Below are positions 25,368 through 34,789 of a stretch of DNA of 64,000 nt, in pieces; position 1 is the stretch's first letter; every line of letters starts with the position of its first letter. Source of the stretch: JACCVL01 sp963704295 (GTDB lineage Bacteria > Actinomycetota > Actinomycetes > Propionibacteriales > Nocardioidaceae); the NCBI GenBank assembly GCA_963704295.1, contig OY969884.1, positions 1,550,001-1,614,000 on the forward strand, written 5' to 3'. The translations under genes were made by a program, and so were the position numbers. Below the pieces are notes generated by a model. It ran no database searches, had not been told where the DNA came from, and saw only the letters and a program-made list of their open reading frames with translations.

Positions 25368-25823
25368 TCAGCCGACGATGACCACTGGCGAGGACGCGTG
25401 CGAGACGCACTGGTCGGCGACCGAGCCCAGCAACAGCCCGCTGAACCCGCCGCGGCCCCGGCGCCCGAGGACGAGCACGTCCGCCCCGGTCGAGGCTTCG
25501 ATCAGGACTCGGCTGCCCGGTCCGTGCACAGCATGGACCTCGACCGGCACCGGGCAGTCCGGGACCAGCCGGTCGACGTGCTCCCGGGTGGCGGCGGCAG
25601 TGGCGGCCTCGAACTCCTCGTACGACGGGACGATCCCGCGGGGGACGTCGTCGGGGCGTACCGCGTTGGTCAGGCTCCAGGCGCGAATCACGTGCAGGTT
25701 GGTGCTTCGCCGCCCCGCCTCCTCGACGGCGAACTGCAGCGCCCGCTCGGACTCCGGTGACCCGTCGTAGCCGACCACCACTCCACCGGCCGGGACCAGG
25801 TGCTCCACGAAGTGCGGCGTCAT
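25368..25823 (-). CDS. Universal stress protein (UspA family)
   Basis: 151 residues, single Usp domain. VVVGYDGSPESERAL at the start and the ATP-binding G-2X-G-9X-G-S motif in GRRGRGGFSGLLLGSVADQ, ending VVIVG. An ATP-binding class member, cytoplasmic. Its ATG overlaps the stop of the HAD gene (ATGA), so the two are co-translated. Confidence 0.92.
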   Translation of the reverse strand: MTPHFVEHLVPAGGVVVGYDGSPESERALQFAVEEAGRRSTNLHVIRAWSLTNAVRPDDVPRGIVPSYEEFEAATAAATREHVDRLVPDCPVPVEVHAVHGPGSRVLIEASTGADVLVLGRRGRGGFSGLLLGSVADQCVSHASSPVVIVG

Positions 25824-26494
25824 GAGACCACCAGCTCGTCCAGCGCCGACCGCAGCCCGCGCAGGTCGTCGTACACCGCGACCGCCCCCGCATTGCGCAG
25901 CTCCTCGTCGGAGAAGCCCCCGGTGCGGACGCAGTGCGTGTCGAGGTCGAGCTTCCGAGCCGCGACCACGTCCCAGATCGAGTCGCCGACCATGACCGCC
26001 CTGCGGTGGTCGACCCGTTCCAGCGCTGCGCCGATCAGGTCCGGGGCGGGTTTGGTCTGTTCCGCGTCCTCAGCGGTCGTCCACGTCTGCGCGAACTTCC
26101 GGCCGTCGAGCAGGTCGAGGTAGTGCTCGACGTGCTCGGGCTTGCCCGAGCTGGCCAGCACGACCGTGCACCCGCGTTCGTGCAGGTGCTCTAGCAGATC
26201 CCGCGCACCGGCGAGCAGAGCCACCTCCTGCAGCATCGGCTGGTACGCCGCCTCCCACGCGGCCCGGATCTCGTCCCCCGCTCGATCCTCGACGTCGTCG
26301 CCGGCGACCTCGGCGACCAACCGGTCGCCGCCCATCCCGATGGCACGGTGGATCTGCCAGAGCGACGCTGTGACTCCGTGCTGCTGGAACGCCCGGAACC
26401 AGGCGACCGCGTGGTGATAGTTGGTGTCGACGAGGGTGCCGTCCACATCGAGGACGACCGTGTCCACCGGCGTCGATCGCGGGTCGGATGTCAC
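25820..26494 (-). CDS. HAD-superfamily phosphatase (phosphoglycolate phosphatase-like)
   Basis: 224 residues. Motif I LDVDGTLVDTN, motif II LASSGKPEHV, motif III in KPAPDLIGAAL, and motif IV VMVGDSIWDVVAARK, with a helical cap between I and II. A small-molecule phosphatase, substrate undefined. The GTG start is set where homology begins; the open frame to 26596 is not conserved. In operon with the Usp gene. Confidence 0.88.
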   Translation of the reverse strand: MTSDPRSTPVDTVVLDVDGTLVDTNYHHAVAWFRAFQQHGVTASLWQIHRAIGMGGDRLVAEVAGDDVEDRAGDEIRAAWEAAYQPMLQEVALLAGARDLLEHLHERGCTVVLASSGKPEHVEHYLDLLDGRKFAQTWTTAEDAEQTKPAPDLIGAALERVDHRRAVMVGDSIWDVVAARKLDLDTHCVRTGGFSDEELRNAGAVAVYDDLRGLRSALDELVVS

Positions 26495-26670
26495 AGGCGG
26501 GACCTGACGGGCATGGGCGGTCTCCTCGAGGAGTCGGGGGGTTGCCGGGCCGAACGGCCTGGTCCGATGCTCCATCCCGGCCCCACCGGTTGGCAACCCA
26601 GCCCCCTGAGGGTGGCGGCAGCGGCCCGGCGCCTCGCTCCGGGTGCAACACCGGCTGGCATGCTGCGGCG

Positions 26671-27930
26671 GTGAGTGACACCGCGTTGCTGTCCGCGACC
26701 AGCGCCGCCGACGACCTACGCCGCGCCGGGCTGCGCCGGATGCGAGTCGTCGCGCTGTCGCTGCTGCTGCTGGCGGCGCTGGTGTACGTACTGACCCTGG
26801 ACCGCACCGGTGGCTGGACGTACGTGCACGCCGCGGCGGAGGCAGCCATGGTGGGCGCGATCGCGGACTGGTTCGCGGTCACCGCGCTCTTCCGGCACCC
26901 GTTGGGGTTGCCGATCCCGCACACCGCGATCATCCCCACGCGCAAGAACATGCTCGCCCGTGGCCTGCAGGACTTCGTCACCGAGAACTTCCTGGCCGAG
27001 GACGTGGTCCGCGACCGGGTGCACCGGGCCGAGGTCAGCAGGCGGCTCGGCCGTTGGCTGGCCGACGAACAACACGGGGACCGGGTGGTCCGCGAGACCA
27101 CCCGGATGCTCCGGCAAGGATTGGCCCGGATCCGAGACGAGGACGTGGCGGCGCTGGTGGGCGAGGAACTGGTTCCCCGGCTCGCCGACGAGCCGCTGAG
27201 CGAGGTCACCGGCCGGTTGTTGCACGAGGTGGTCAGCGACGGTGCCCATCACGGCCTCGTCGACCTTGCCCTGATCGAAGCGCACCGGTGGCTGGTCGGC
27301 AACGCGGAGACGGTCGCCGAGGTCGTGGGGGAGCGGGCCCCCTGGTGGACCCCGATCTGGCTGGACGAGAGGGTCGCCCAGCGGGTGCACCTCGAGGCGG
27401 TGGCCTGGGTCAAGGACATCCGGGACGACCCGGCGCACCCGGCCCGGGTCGCGTTCGACCGGCTGCTCGCCGACCTGGCCCGCGACCTGCAGTCCGATCC
27501 GGACACGATGCAGCGGGCCGAGGCGCTGAAGCGTCGCCTGCTCGAGTCCCCGCAGGCCCTGACGACGGCGACGTCACTCTGGACGGTCCTCCGGCGCGCC
27601 TTGTTGACCACGTTCGACGACCCGGACAGCGTGCTGCGGACGCGTGCGGTCACCGCGCTGGCCGAGTTCGGTCAGCGGTTGGCGGTCGATGAGCCGCTGC
27701 GCGAGCGGCTGGACGGTTGGGCGGCCGACTTCGCCGCATACGTGGTGACGTCGTACGGCGTGGAGATGACGACCGTCATCACCGACACCATCGAGCGGTG
27801 GGACGGCGCGGAGGCGGCTCGCCGGATCGAACTGCACGTCGGTCGGGACCTGCAGTTCATCCGGATCAACGGGACGCTGGTCGGTGCGCTGGCGGGGCTG
27901 CTGATCCACACCGCCACCCAGCTGACCTGA
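26671..27930 (+). CDS. DUF445 membrane-associated protein
   Basis: 419 residues. N-terminal TM (about 28-45), AAEAAMVGAIADWFAVTALFRHPLGLPIPHTAIIP (in parts: GAIADWFAVTALF, RHPLGLPIPHTAIIP) is the DUF445 hallmark, then long amphipathic helices and a C-terminal TM (about 397-415; RINGTLVGALAGLLIHT). The GTG has CATGCT 6 nt upstream, unlike the longer frame from 26488. Function unknown. Its neighbour across the 176-bp divergent gap is the HAD gene. Confidence 0.88.
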   Translation: MSDTALLSATSAADDLRRAGLRRMRVVALSLLLLAALVYVLTLDRTGGWTYVHAAAEAAMVGAIADWFAVTALFRHPLGLPIPHTAIIPTRKNMLARGLQDFVTENFLAEDVVRDRVHRAEVSRRLGRWLADEQHGDRVVRETTRMLRQGLARIRDEDVAALVGEELVPRLADEPLSEVTGRLLHEVVSDGAHHGLVDLALIEAHRWLVGNAETVAEVVGERAPWWTPIWLDERVAQRVHLEAVAWVKDIRDDPAHPARVAFDRLLADLARDLQSDPDTMQRAEALKRRLLESPQALTTATSLWTVLRRALLTTFDDPDSVLRTRAVTALAEFGQRLAVDEPLRERLDGWAADFAAYVVTSYGVEMTTVITDTIERWDGAEAARRIELHVGRDLQFIRINGTLVGALAGLLIHTATQLT

Positions 27931-27936
27931 CACCCA

Positions 27937-27956
27937 CCGCCCCCGCTGGGGGGCGG
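27937..27956. terminator. Hairpin between DUF445 and alkB-like genes
   Basis: CCGCCCCC pairs with GGGGGCGG with a 4-nt loop, between convergent stops at 27930 and 28000. No U tract. Confidence 0.45.
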
Positions 27957-27999
27957 GCGGGACTGGGGCGGGCAGGGCTGAGACGCCCGGAGGTGGTGC

Positions 28000-28626
28000 T
28001 CAGCGGACGCCGCGGGGGCGGAACTGCACGCTGATCCTCGGGCCGACCGGTCGGGACGTCTTCGGGATCGCGTGCTCCCAGGTCCGCTGGCACGAGCCGC
28101 CCATCACCAGCAGGTCGCCGTGGCCGATCGGGAAACGCAGGGCGGCGCCACCGCCGCGCGGCCGCAACATCAACGGTCGCGGGGTGCCGAGCGCGAGTAT
28201 CGCCACCATGGTGTCGCTGTGCCGGCTGCGACCGATCCGGTCGCCGTGCCAAGCCACGCTGTCCTTGCCGTCGCGGTAGTAGCAGAGCCCGGCGGTCCGG
28301 AACGGCTCGCCCAGCTCGGCTCGGTAGTGCGTGCTCAGGGCCGCGCGGGCGTCGTCCAGTACCGGGTCGGGCAGGGTGGCCTGCTCGTCGTAGAAGCAGA
28401 CCAGCCGGGGCACGTCGACCACGTGCTCGTACATCTGCCGGCGTTCGGCGCGCCACGGGACCGCATCCACCAGCCGCTCGAACAGCCGGTCCGCGCCGGT
28501 GAGCCAACCCGGACGCAGGTCGACCCAGGCTCCGTCCGCGAGTGAGGTTCGCTGCATCCGCGCGGACAGCGGCCCCGGCTCGGTGACCTCGGTGTCGAGC
28601 AGCGACGGCTGGAGCACGACCGGCAT
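28000..28626 (-). CDS. alkB: AlkB-like Fe(II)/2-oxoglutarate dioxygenase
   Basis: 208 residues. AWHGDRIG gives the iron ligands His127 and Asp129, WEHAIPK gives His185, and SRPVGPRISVQFR gives the 2-oxoglutarate-binding arginines (192, 197). CYYRDGKDSVAWH is the nucleotide-recognition stretch. Repairs alkylated bases by oxidative demethylation. The leaderless ATG (TAGGAT 6 nt upstream) and an overlapping LexA-like site indicate DNA-damage control. Confidence 0.9.
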   Translation of the reverse strand: MPVVLQPSLLDTEVTEPGPLSARMQRTSLADGAWVDLRPGWLTGADRLFERLVDAVPWRAERRQMYEHVVDVPRLVCFYDEQATLPDPVLDDARAALSTHYRAELGEPFRTAGLCYYRDGKDSVAWHGDRIGRSRHSDTMVAILALGTPRPLMLRPRGGGAALRFPIGHGDLLVMGGSCQRTWEHAIPKTSRPVGPRISVQFRPRGVR

Positions 28627-28632
28627 GCGCCG

Positions 28633-28638
28633 ATCCTA
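28633..28638 (-). promoter_or_regulatory. -10 element, leaderless promoter of alkB
   Basis: TAGGAT on the minus strand, 6 nt before the ATG at 28626; the LexA-like box lies 9 bp further upstream, over the -35 region. Confidence 0.48.
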
Positions 28639-28646
28639 CTCCGGAT

Positions 28647-28662
28647 TCGAACACGTGTTCTA
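28647..28662. promoter_or_regulatory. LexA-like (SOS) box upstream of alkB
   Basis: TCGAAC-ACGT-GTTCTA, one base from the actinobacterial SOS consensus TCGAAC-N4-GTTCGA. Placed about 21-36 bp upstream of the predicted initiation base, covering the -35 region, where a repressor would block polymerase. Confidence 0.6.
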
Positions 28663-28742
28663 GGACGGAGAACGATGCTTTCCCGTCGCTCGGGCGACGG
28701 AAATGCGTCATCGCCGGTCGGAGGGGAGCGGTGCGGCGGAGC

Positions 28743-29363
28743 TCAGTGGACCAGCTCCGGGCTTCCGGTGCCGGTCTCCAGCCGCAGGTCCGCCCGCTCG
28801 CGGGTGCGGTGTGCGGCGAAGTGCGCGCGCTCCTGCGCGGCCCAGCGCTCCCAGTGCGGGCGGAAGGTCTCGCCGTCGCGGGCCAGCCCGCGGCTGAGGC
28901 GCAGGTCGTGGGGGGCGTCCACCCAGACCAGCAGGGCGAGGTACGGCGCACAGGGCAGCGACCCGCAGGCGACGCCCTCCACGACGACCGCCGGCGTCAC
29001 CGGCAGTTGGTGTTCCTCGGCGTATCGGCCCTCGACCCAGTCGTAGCGTCGCCACCGCGCGGGGCCTCCGGTCGCGAGTGGCTCGAGCACCTGGTCCACC
29101 AGCAGCGGGACCGCGTCGGCCAGCCCGTCCCATCCGGGGTAGAGATCGTCCATGTGCACGACCGGCGCCGGATGGCGGGCGTCGCCGAGCAAGCCGGCCA
29201 GCACCGCCGCGATGGTGGTCTTGCCCGAGCCGGCCGGACCGTCCACGGCGACGACGGCCGGGCGCTCGGACGTGGATCGGTGCCGGGCCACGGAGACGGC
29301 GTCGATCAACCGGACCGGCAGGCGGACCGCCGCGTCCTGCGACCGCTCGGGCGGGAGGGTCAC
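28743..29363 (-). CDS. Uridine kinase-like P-loop protein
   Basis: 206 residues. Walker A DGPAGSGKTT (about 42-51), VVHMDDLYPGWDGL, YDWVEGR and VVVEGVACGS match the uridine kinase / phosphoribulokinase-like fold. Phosphoryl acceptor not known. The GTG overlaps the helicase stop by 4 nt (GTGA), so it is translated with the helicase. Confidence 0.82.
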   Translation of the reverse strand: MTLPPERSQDAAVRLPVRLIDAVSVARHRSTSERPAVVAVDGPAGSGKTTIAAVLAGLLGDARHPAPVVHMDDLYPGWDGLADAVPLLVDQVLEPLATGGPARWRRYDWVEGRYAEEHQLPVTPAVVVEGVACGSLPCAPYLALLVWVDAPHDLRLSRGLARDGETFRPHWERWAAQERAHFAAHRTRERADLRLETGTGSPELVH

Positions 29364-31894
29364 AGCTGGTCCACCAGCGTCACCTCGACCACGGCCGCCC
29401 CGGCCTCGTCGCTGGCCGCCAGGTCGACCACAGCCGAGATGCCCCAGTCGTGGTGGCCGGCGGGGTCGTCGAAGATCTGCCGCACGGTCCAGCGGCCGGG
29501 CTCCTCGGTGACCACCAGAAGGTGCGGGCCGCGCGCGTCGGCGCCATCCCCGAGCCGGTCGTGCTCGGCGTAGTAGCCGGCCAGCGCCTGCTCCCAGGCG
29601 CCGGCGTCCCAGCCGCTGTGCCCGTCCAGCTCACCGAGGGAGTCCCAGCGCCGCCGCGCCGCCAGCTCCACCCGGCGAAACAGTGCGTTGCGCACCAGCA
29701 CCCGGAAGGCGCGAACGTTTGCGGTCACCGGTCGGTCCGCCGGCTCAGGACGCACGGCCGGGCCGGCACCGGTCCCGGCGAGGTCGGGGGAGGTGAGCTG
29801 CTCCCACTCGTCCAGCAGGCTGGAGTCGGTCTGGCGTACCAGCTCGCCGAGCCACTCGACGACGTCGTCGAGCGCCTCGGTCCGCGCCGTCGCCGGCACC
29901 CCGGTGCGCAGGGCACGGAACGCGTCACCGAGGTAACGCAGCAGCACCCCCTCTGAGCGCGTCAGCGAATACAGCGCGACGTACTCGCCGAAGGTCATCG
30001 CCCGCTCCCACATGTCCCGCACCACAGACTTCGGGGACAGCTGGTGGTCGGCGACCCAGGGGTGACCGCGGCGGTACATCTCGTACGCGGCATCGAGCAG
30101 CTCGGCCAGCGGCTGCGGGTGGGTGACCTCCTCCAGCAGCTCCATCCGCTCGTCGTACTCGATGCCGTCGGCCTTCATCTCCGCGACCGCGACGCCGCGG
30201 GCCGCGTGCCGCTGCGCCGACAGCACCGGTCGCGGGTCCTCGAGGGTGGCCTCGAGCGCCGAGATGATGTCCAGCACGTACGTGGGCGACTCGGGGTCGA
30301 GCAGGTCGATCGCCGCCAGGGCGAAGGTGGACAGCGGCTGGTTCAGGGCGAAGTCCGGGGGCAGGTCCACCGTCAGCCGCACCGTCCGGCCGTCCGGCGC
30401 CGGCTCGGTCAACCGCTCGACCACCCCCCCGGCCAGCAGCGCCCGATAGGCGGCGACAGCGGTCCGCACGTGCCGGCGCTGTGCGCCCGGCGGCTCGTGG
30501 TTGTCCCTCAGCAGCCGTCGCATCGCCGTGAACGGGTCCCCCGGCCGCGCGATCACGTTGAGGAGCATGGAGTGGCTGACTCGGAAGTTGCTGGTCAAGG
30601 GCTCGGGGTCGGCCGACACCAACCGTTCGTGCGTGGCGCTGCTCCAGCTGACGAACCCGGGCGGCGGCTTCTTCCGCACCACCTTGCGCTGCTTCTTGAC
30701 GTCGTCACCCGCCTTGGCCAGTGCCTTGGCGTTCTCCACCTCGTGCTCGGGCGCCTGGACGACGACGGTGCCGGCGGTGTCGTAGCCGGCTCGGCCGGCC
30801 CGGCCGGCGATCTGGTGGAACTCACGGGCCTGCAGCTGCCGCTGCTTCACGCCGTCGTACTTGGACAGGGCGGTGAACACGACGGTACGGATCGGCACGT
30901 TGATCCCGACGCCGAGCGTGTCCGTGCCACAGATGACGGCGAGCAGCCCTTGCTGGGCGAGGGTCTCGACGAGACGGCGGTACCGCGGCAGCATTCCGGC
31001 GTGGTGCACGCCGATGCCGTGCCGCACCAGGCGGGACAGCGTGCGGCCGAAGCCGGCAGCGAACCGGAAGTCGCCGATCGCGTCGGCGACGGCGTCTCGC
31101 TGGGCCCGGCTGGCGACGCCCACGCTGCTGAGAGCCTGCGCTCGCTCCAGTGCCGAAGCCTGGGTGAAGTGCACGACGTAGATCGGCGCCTGCCCGGCCC
31201 CGAGCAAGTCGGTCAGCGTCTCCTGCAGGGGGGTGCGCTCGTAGTAGTGGTGCAGCGGAACCGGCCGCTCCACGGAGGTGACCACCGTGGTCTCCCGGCC
31301 GGTCCTGCGGGACAGGTCGTCGGCCAGGAACGTCATGTCGCCGAGGGTCGCGGACATCAACAGGAACTGGGCCTGCGGCAGCTCGAGCAGCGGGACCTGC
31401 CAGGCCCAGCCCCGATCCGGGTCGCCGTAGTAGTGGAACTCGTCCATCACCACCACGCCGATGTCTGCCGCTGCTCCCTCGCGCAGCGCCTGGTTGGCCA
31501 GCACTTCGGCGGTACAGCAGATGACCGGGGCCCGGGCGTTCACGCTCGCGTCTCCGGTGAGCATGCCGACGCGCTCGGCTCCCAGCACCTCGCACAGCGC
31601 GAAGAACTTCTCGCTCACCAGTGCCTTGATCGGTGCGGTGTAGTAGCTGCGCCGGCCGCCCGCAAGCGCGGCGAAGTGCGCACCGAGCGCGACCAGGGAC
31701 TTGCCCGAGCCCGTCGGCGTCGAGAGCACCACGTTGCCGCCGGTCACGATGCCGAGCAGCGCGTCGACCTGCGCTGGGTACGGTTGGAGGCCACGGCCGG
31801 TCGCCCACGTCGAGAACGCGTCGAAGACCGCGTCCGGGTCAGCGTCGCGAACCCCGGGCTCGTCGAGGGCGTCGACGAGCGGGTGGACGATCAC
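29360..31894 (-). CDS. DEAD-box superfamily 2 helicase, DUF3516 type
   Basis: 844 residues. Q region LQPYPAQVDALLGI, Walker A STPTGSGKS, motif Ia TAPIKALVSEK, motif II VVMDEFHYY, motif III LLMSATLGD, motif V GTDTLGVGINVPI and motif VI QIAGRAGRAGYD. The second half (about 400-844) is the actinobacterial DUF3516 extension. Related to Mtr4/HelY-type RNA helicases. The leaderless GTG has TAGCCT 6 nt upstream. Likely an RNA-metabolism helicase; substrate unproven. Confidence 0.9.
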   Translation of the reverse strand: MIVHPLVDALDEPGVRDADPDAVFDAFSTWATGRGLQPYPAQVDALLGIVTGGNVVLSTPTGSGKSLVALGAHFAALAGGRRSYYTAPIKALVSEKFFALCEVLGAERVGMLTGDASVNARAPVICCTAEVLANQALREGAAADIGVVVMDEFHYYGDPDRGWAWQVPLLELPQAQFLLMSATLGDMTFLADDLSRRTGRETTVVTSVERPVPLHHYYERTPLQETLTDLLGAGQAPIYVVHFTQASALERAQALSSVGVASRAQRDAVADAIGDFRFAAGFGRTLSRLVRHGIGVHHAGMLPRYRRLVETLAQQGLLAVICGTDTLGVGINVPIRTVVFTALSKYDGVKQRQLQAREFHQIAGRAGRAGYDTAGTVVVQAPEHEVENAKALAKAGDDVKKQRKVVRKKPPPGFVSWSSATHERLVSADPEPLTSNFRVSHSMLLNVIARPGDPFTAMRRLLRDNHEPPGAQRRHVRTAVAAYRALLAGGVVERLTEPAPDGRTVRLTVDLPPDFALNQPLSTFALAAIDLLDPESPTYVLDIISALEATLEDPRPVLSAQRHAARGVAVAEMKADGIEYDERMELLEEVTHPQPLAELLDAAYEMYRRGHPWVADHQLSPKSVVRDMWERAMTFGEYVALYSLTRSEGVLLRYLGDAFRALRTGVPATARTEALDDVVEWLGELVRQTDSSLLDEWEQLTSPDLAGTGAGPAVRPEPADRPVTANVRAFRVLVRNALFRRVELAARRRWDSLGELDGHSGWDAGAWEQALAGYYAEHDRLGDGADARGPHLLVVTEEPGRWTVRQIFDDPAGHHDWGISAVVDLAASDEAGAAVVEVTLVDQL

Positions 31895-31900
31895 CGGGCG

Positions 31901-31906
31901 AGGCTA
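31901..31906 (-). promoter_or_regulatory. -10 element, leaderless promoter of the helicase gene
   Basis: TAGCCT on the minus strand, 6 nt before the GTG at 31894. Confidence 0.45.
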
Positions 31907-31946
31907 CCGATCGTCGGCCCCGTGCAGCCGCGCCCGGGGACGCCGG

Positions 31947-34259
31947 TCAGCCGGGTGCCCAGGGGCGGAACCGGCGCAGTCGCAGGCTGTTGGTCACCAC
32001 GAAGACCGACGACGCGGCCATCGCCGCACCGGCAAGCATCGGGTTGAGCAGTCCGGCCGCGGCGAGCGGGAGCGCCGCCACGTTGTACGCGAACGCCCAG
32101 AACAGGTTGCCCTTGATGGTGGACAGAGTCCGGCGGGACAGACGGATGGCATCGGCGGCGACCCGCAGGTCGCCACGGACGAGCGTCAGGTCGCCCGCTT
32201 CGATGGCGACGTCGGTCCCCGTTCCCAGCGCCAGGCCGAGGTCGGCCCGGACCAGCGCCGCGGCGTCGTTGACCCCGTCCCCGACCATGGCCACCACCCG
32301 GCCCTCCTCCTGCAGCCCGGCCACCACGGAGACCTTGTCCGCCGGCAGCACCTCGGCATGCACGGCGGCGGGGTCGATCCCCACCTCGGCGGCCACCGCT
32401 CGCGCGACCGCGGTCTGGTCACCGGTCAGCAGCACCGGATGCAGCCCGAGGGTGCGCAGCATCGACACCGCCTCGGCGGACGAGGGCTTCACCGTGTCCG
32501 CGACGATCAGCACGCCGCGGGCGGCTCCGTCCCACGCAGCGACGACAGCCGTCCGGCCGGCCTCAGCCGCGTCGTCCAGCGCGCCGGTCAGCTCGGCCGG
32601 CAGCGGCTGAGCCACCTCCGGTGGCAGGGCTCGCACCCGACCCACCACGACGGCTCGCCCGTCGACCGTGCCCCGGACCCCGAGGCCGGGCAGCCCGGCA
32701 AACTCCGTGACGGACGGCAGGTCGCCGACCCGCGCCCGAGAGGCGTCGGCGACCGCCCGGGCCACCGGGTGCTCCGACGCGTCCTCCACCGCGCCGGCCA
32801 GCCGCAGCAGCTCCTCGACGGTGGTCCCGACGGCCGGGACCGCCTCGACGAGCGTCATCTGCCCGCTGGTCAGGGTCCCGGTCTTGTCCAGCACGACGGT
32901 GTCCACCCGGCGGGTCGACTCCAGCACCTCGGGCCCCTTGATCACGATGCCGAGCTGCGCACCTCGCCCGGTCCCGACGAGCAGCGCTGTCGGGGTGGCC
33001 AGTCCGAGGGCGCAGGGACAGGCGACGATCAGCACGGCCACGGCGGCGGTGAGCGCCGGGGAGATCTCGCCTCCGATCACGATCCAGGTCACCAGCGTCG
33101 CCAGCGCCAGCGCGATCACCACGGGGACGAACACCGCCGAGACCCGGTCCGCCAGTCGCTGCACCTCCGCCTTGCCGGACTGCGCCTCCTCCACCAGCCG
33201 TGCGAGCTGGGCGAGCCGGGTGTCCTGGCCGACCCGCGTCGCCTCGACGACGAGCCGGCCGCCGGCGTTGACGGTTCCGCCGACCACCGCGTCGCCGACG
33301 CCCACCTCCACCGGCACCGACTCCCCGGTCAACATGCTCTGGTCGACCGTGGAGGCCCCGTCGACGACGGTGCCGTCGGTCGCGACCTTCTCGCCCGGAC
33401 GGACGACGAAACGGTCCCCCACGAGGAGCCGACCGACCGGGATCCGTTGCTCGCTCGGGCCATCGGGACCGGTGCGGAGCACCGCCACGTCCTTGACGCC
33501 GAGCTCCAGCAGTGCCCTCAGGGCGGCTCCCGCGCGACGCTTCGAGCGTTCCTCGATGGATCGGCCGAGCAGCAGGAAGGTGGTGACGCCAGCGGCCACC
33601 TCGAAGTAGATCGCGCTGGAGCCGGTCGACCCGGCCGCGGTCAGCGCGAACGGGTGTCGCATGCCGACGGTCCCCGCCTCACCCCACACCAGGGCGTAGA
33701 CCGACCAGCCGTACGCCGCTCCCGTCCCGAGCGTGATCAGGGTGTCCATCGTCGCGCTGCCGTGGCGCAGGGTGCCGAGGGTGGCTCGGTGGAACGGCAA
33801 CCCGCCCCACAGCACCACCGGTGTGGCCAGCAGCAGGGAGAGCCACTGCCAGTAGTCGAACTGCCAGACCGGCACCATGGCGAACGCGATCACGGGCGCG
33901 GTCAGCAGGCTGCTCACCAGCAACCGGGTCCGCAGTGCGGTCACCGGCTCGGCATCGTGCTCGGTCCGGTCCGCATTCACGCCCGTGCCCGACCTCGGCT
34001 CCCGAGCCGGCGCGGTCGGCAGGGTGGCGGTGTAGCCGGCGCGGCCCACCTCGGCGACCAGGTCGTCCGGCGACAGCGGAGCCGTGTACCGAACCGCCGC
34101 CCTCTCGGTGGCGTAGTTCACCGTGGCCTCGACGCCGTCCAGCCGGTTCAGCCGCTTCTCGACGCGCGCCGCGCAGGAGGCGCAGGTCATCCCGCCGATG
34201 GCCAGGTCGACACGGTCCTGGGACGCGGTCCCCTCGTCCTGTTGCGTCTGCATCGTCAC
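31947..34259 (-). CDS. copA: Copper-translocating P1B-type ATPase
   Basis: 770 residues. N-terminal heavy-metal domain with GGMTCASCAARVEKR, eight TM segments, the metal-path CPC motif (VACPCALGLATP), the phosphorylation site DKTGTLTSG, HPVARAV, and GDGVNDAAAL. Exports Cu(I). The GTG (or an ATG 6 nt later) overlaps the copZ stop by 4 nt. Third gene of the csoR-copZ-copA operon, controlled by the CsoR-like operator at its head. Confidence 0.95.
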   Translation of the reverse strand: MTMQTQQDEGTASQDRVDLAIGGMTCASCAARVEKRLNRLDGVEATVNYATERAAVRYTAPLSPDDLVAEVGRAGYTATLPTAPAREPRSGTGVNADRTEHDAEPVTALRTRLLVSSLLTAPVIAFAMVPVWQFDYWQWLSLLLATPVVLWGGLPFHRATLGTLRHGSATMDTLITLGTGAAYGWSVYALVWGEAGTVGMRHPFALTAAGSTGSSAIYFEVAAGVTTFLLLGRSIEERSKRRAGAALRALLELGVKDVAVLRTGPDGPSEQRIPVGRLLVGDRFVVRPGEKVATDGTVVDGASTVDQSMLTGESVPVEVGVGDAVVGGTVNAGGRLVVEATRVGQDTRLAQLARLVEEAQSGKAEVQRLADRVSAVFVPVVIALALATLVTWIVIGGEISPALTAAVAVLIVACPCALGLATPTALLVGTGRGAQLGIVIKGPEVLESTRRVDTVVLDKTGTLTSGQMTLVEAVPAVGTTVEELLRLAGAVEDASEHPVARAVADASRARVGDLPSVTEFAGLPGLGVRGTVDGRAVVVGRVRALPPEVAQPLPAELTGALDDAAEAGRTAVVAAWDGAARGVLIVADTVKPSSAEAVSMLRTLGLHPVLLTGDQTAVARAVAAEVGIDPAAVHAEVLPADKVSVVAGLQEEGRVVAMVGDGVNDAAALVRADLGLALGTGTDVAIEAGDLTLVRGDLRVAADAIRLSRRTLSTIKGNLFWAFAYNVAALPLAAAGLLNPMLAGAAMAASSVFVVTNSLRLRRFRPWAPG

Positions 34260-34471
34260 GGGGCCGGCTCCGCCAGCTCGTAGCCGGCCTCGAGCACTGC
34301 CGCACGGACCGCCGCCAGGTCCGGCGGCTGGTGGCCGCTGACGGTCACTGTGCCGGCGCCGAGGTCGACCTCGACGGTGTCCACTCCCGACAGCCGGCCG
34401 ACCTCGTCAGCCACCGCGCGCTCGCAGTGCGCGCAGGTCATACCGGTGACCGCGTACGTCGTGCGGGTCAT
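34256..34471 (-). CDS. copZ: Copper chaperone CopZ (HMA domain)
   Basis: 71 residues, a single heavy-metal-associated domain with GMTCAHCERAV, the CxxC that binds Cu(I). Start and stop overlap csoR and copA by 4 nt each. Delivers copper to CopA. Confidence 0.93.
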   Translation of the reverse strand: MTRTTYAVTGMTCAHCERAVADEVGRLSGVDTVEVDLGAGTVTVSGHQPPDLAAVRAAVLEAGYELAEPAP

Positions 34472-34782
34472 GACCGCACCAGCCGAGCGATCGCATCAGC
34501 CGCCTCGCGCACCTTCTGGTCGGCCTCAGGGCCCCCAGCTCGGGCCGCGTCGACGACGCAGTGGCTGAGGTGTTCCTCGACGAGGCCGAGGGCGACCGAC
34601 TGGAGGGCCTTCGTCATGGCCGACACCTGGGTGAGGATGTCGATGCAGTACGACTCCTCCTCGACCATGCGCTGCAGCCCCCTCGCCTGCCCCTCGATCC
34701 GCCGGAGCCGCTTGAGGTAGTCCTGCTTGCAGTGGATGTAGCCGTACGGCGCCGGGGCCGCAGTGCCGGTGGTGTCAGCCAT
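34468..34782 (-). CDS. csoR: Copper-sensing repressor CsoR
   Basis: 104 residues, an all-helical DUF156/CsoR fold. DYLKRLRRIEGQARGLQRMV opens the domain. The Cu(I) ligands of the family are in place: Cys46 (ESYCIDILTQ), His71 and Cys75 (EEHLSHCV). The leaderless ATG follows TATCCT by 7 nt, next to a perfect palindrome that should be its own operator. Confidence 0.94.
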   Translation of the reverse strand: MADTTGTAAPAPYGYIHCKQDYLKRLRRIEGQARGLQRMVEEESYCIDILTQVSAMTKALQSVALGLVEEHLSHCVVDAARAGGPEADQKVREAADAIARLVRS

Positions 34783-34789
34783 ACCCGGC

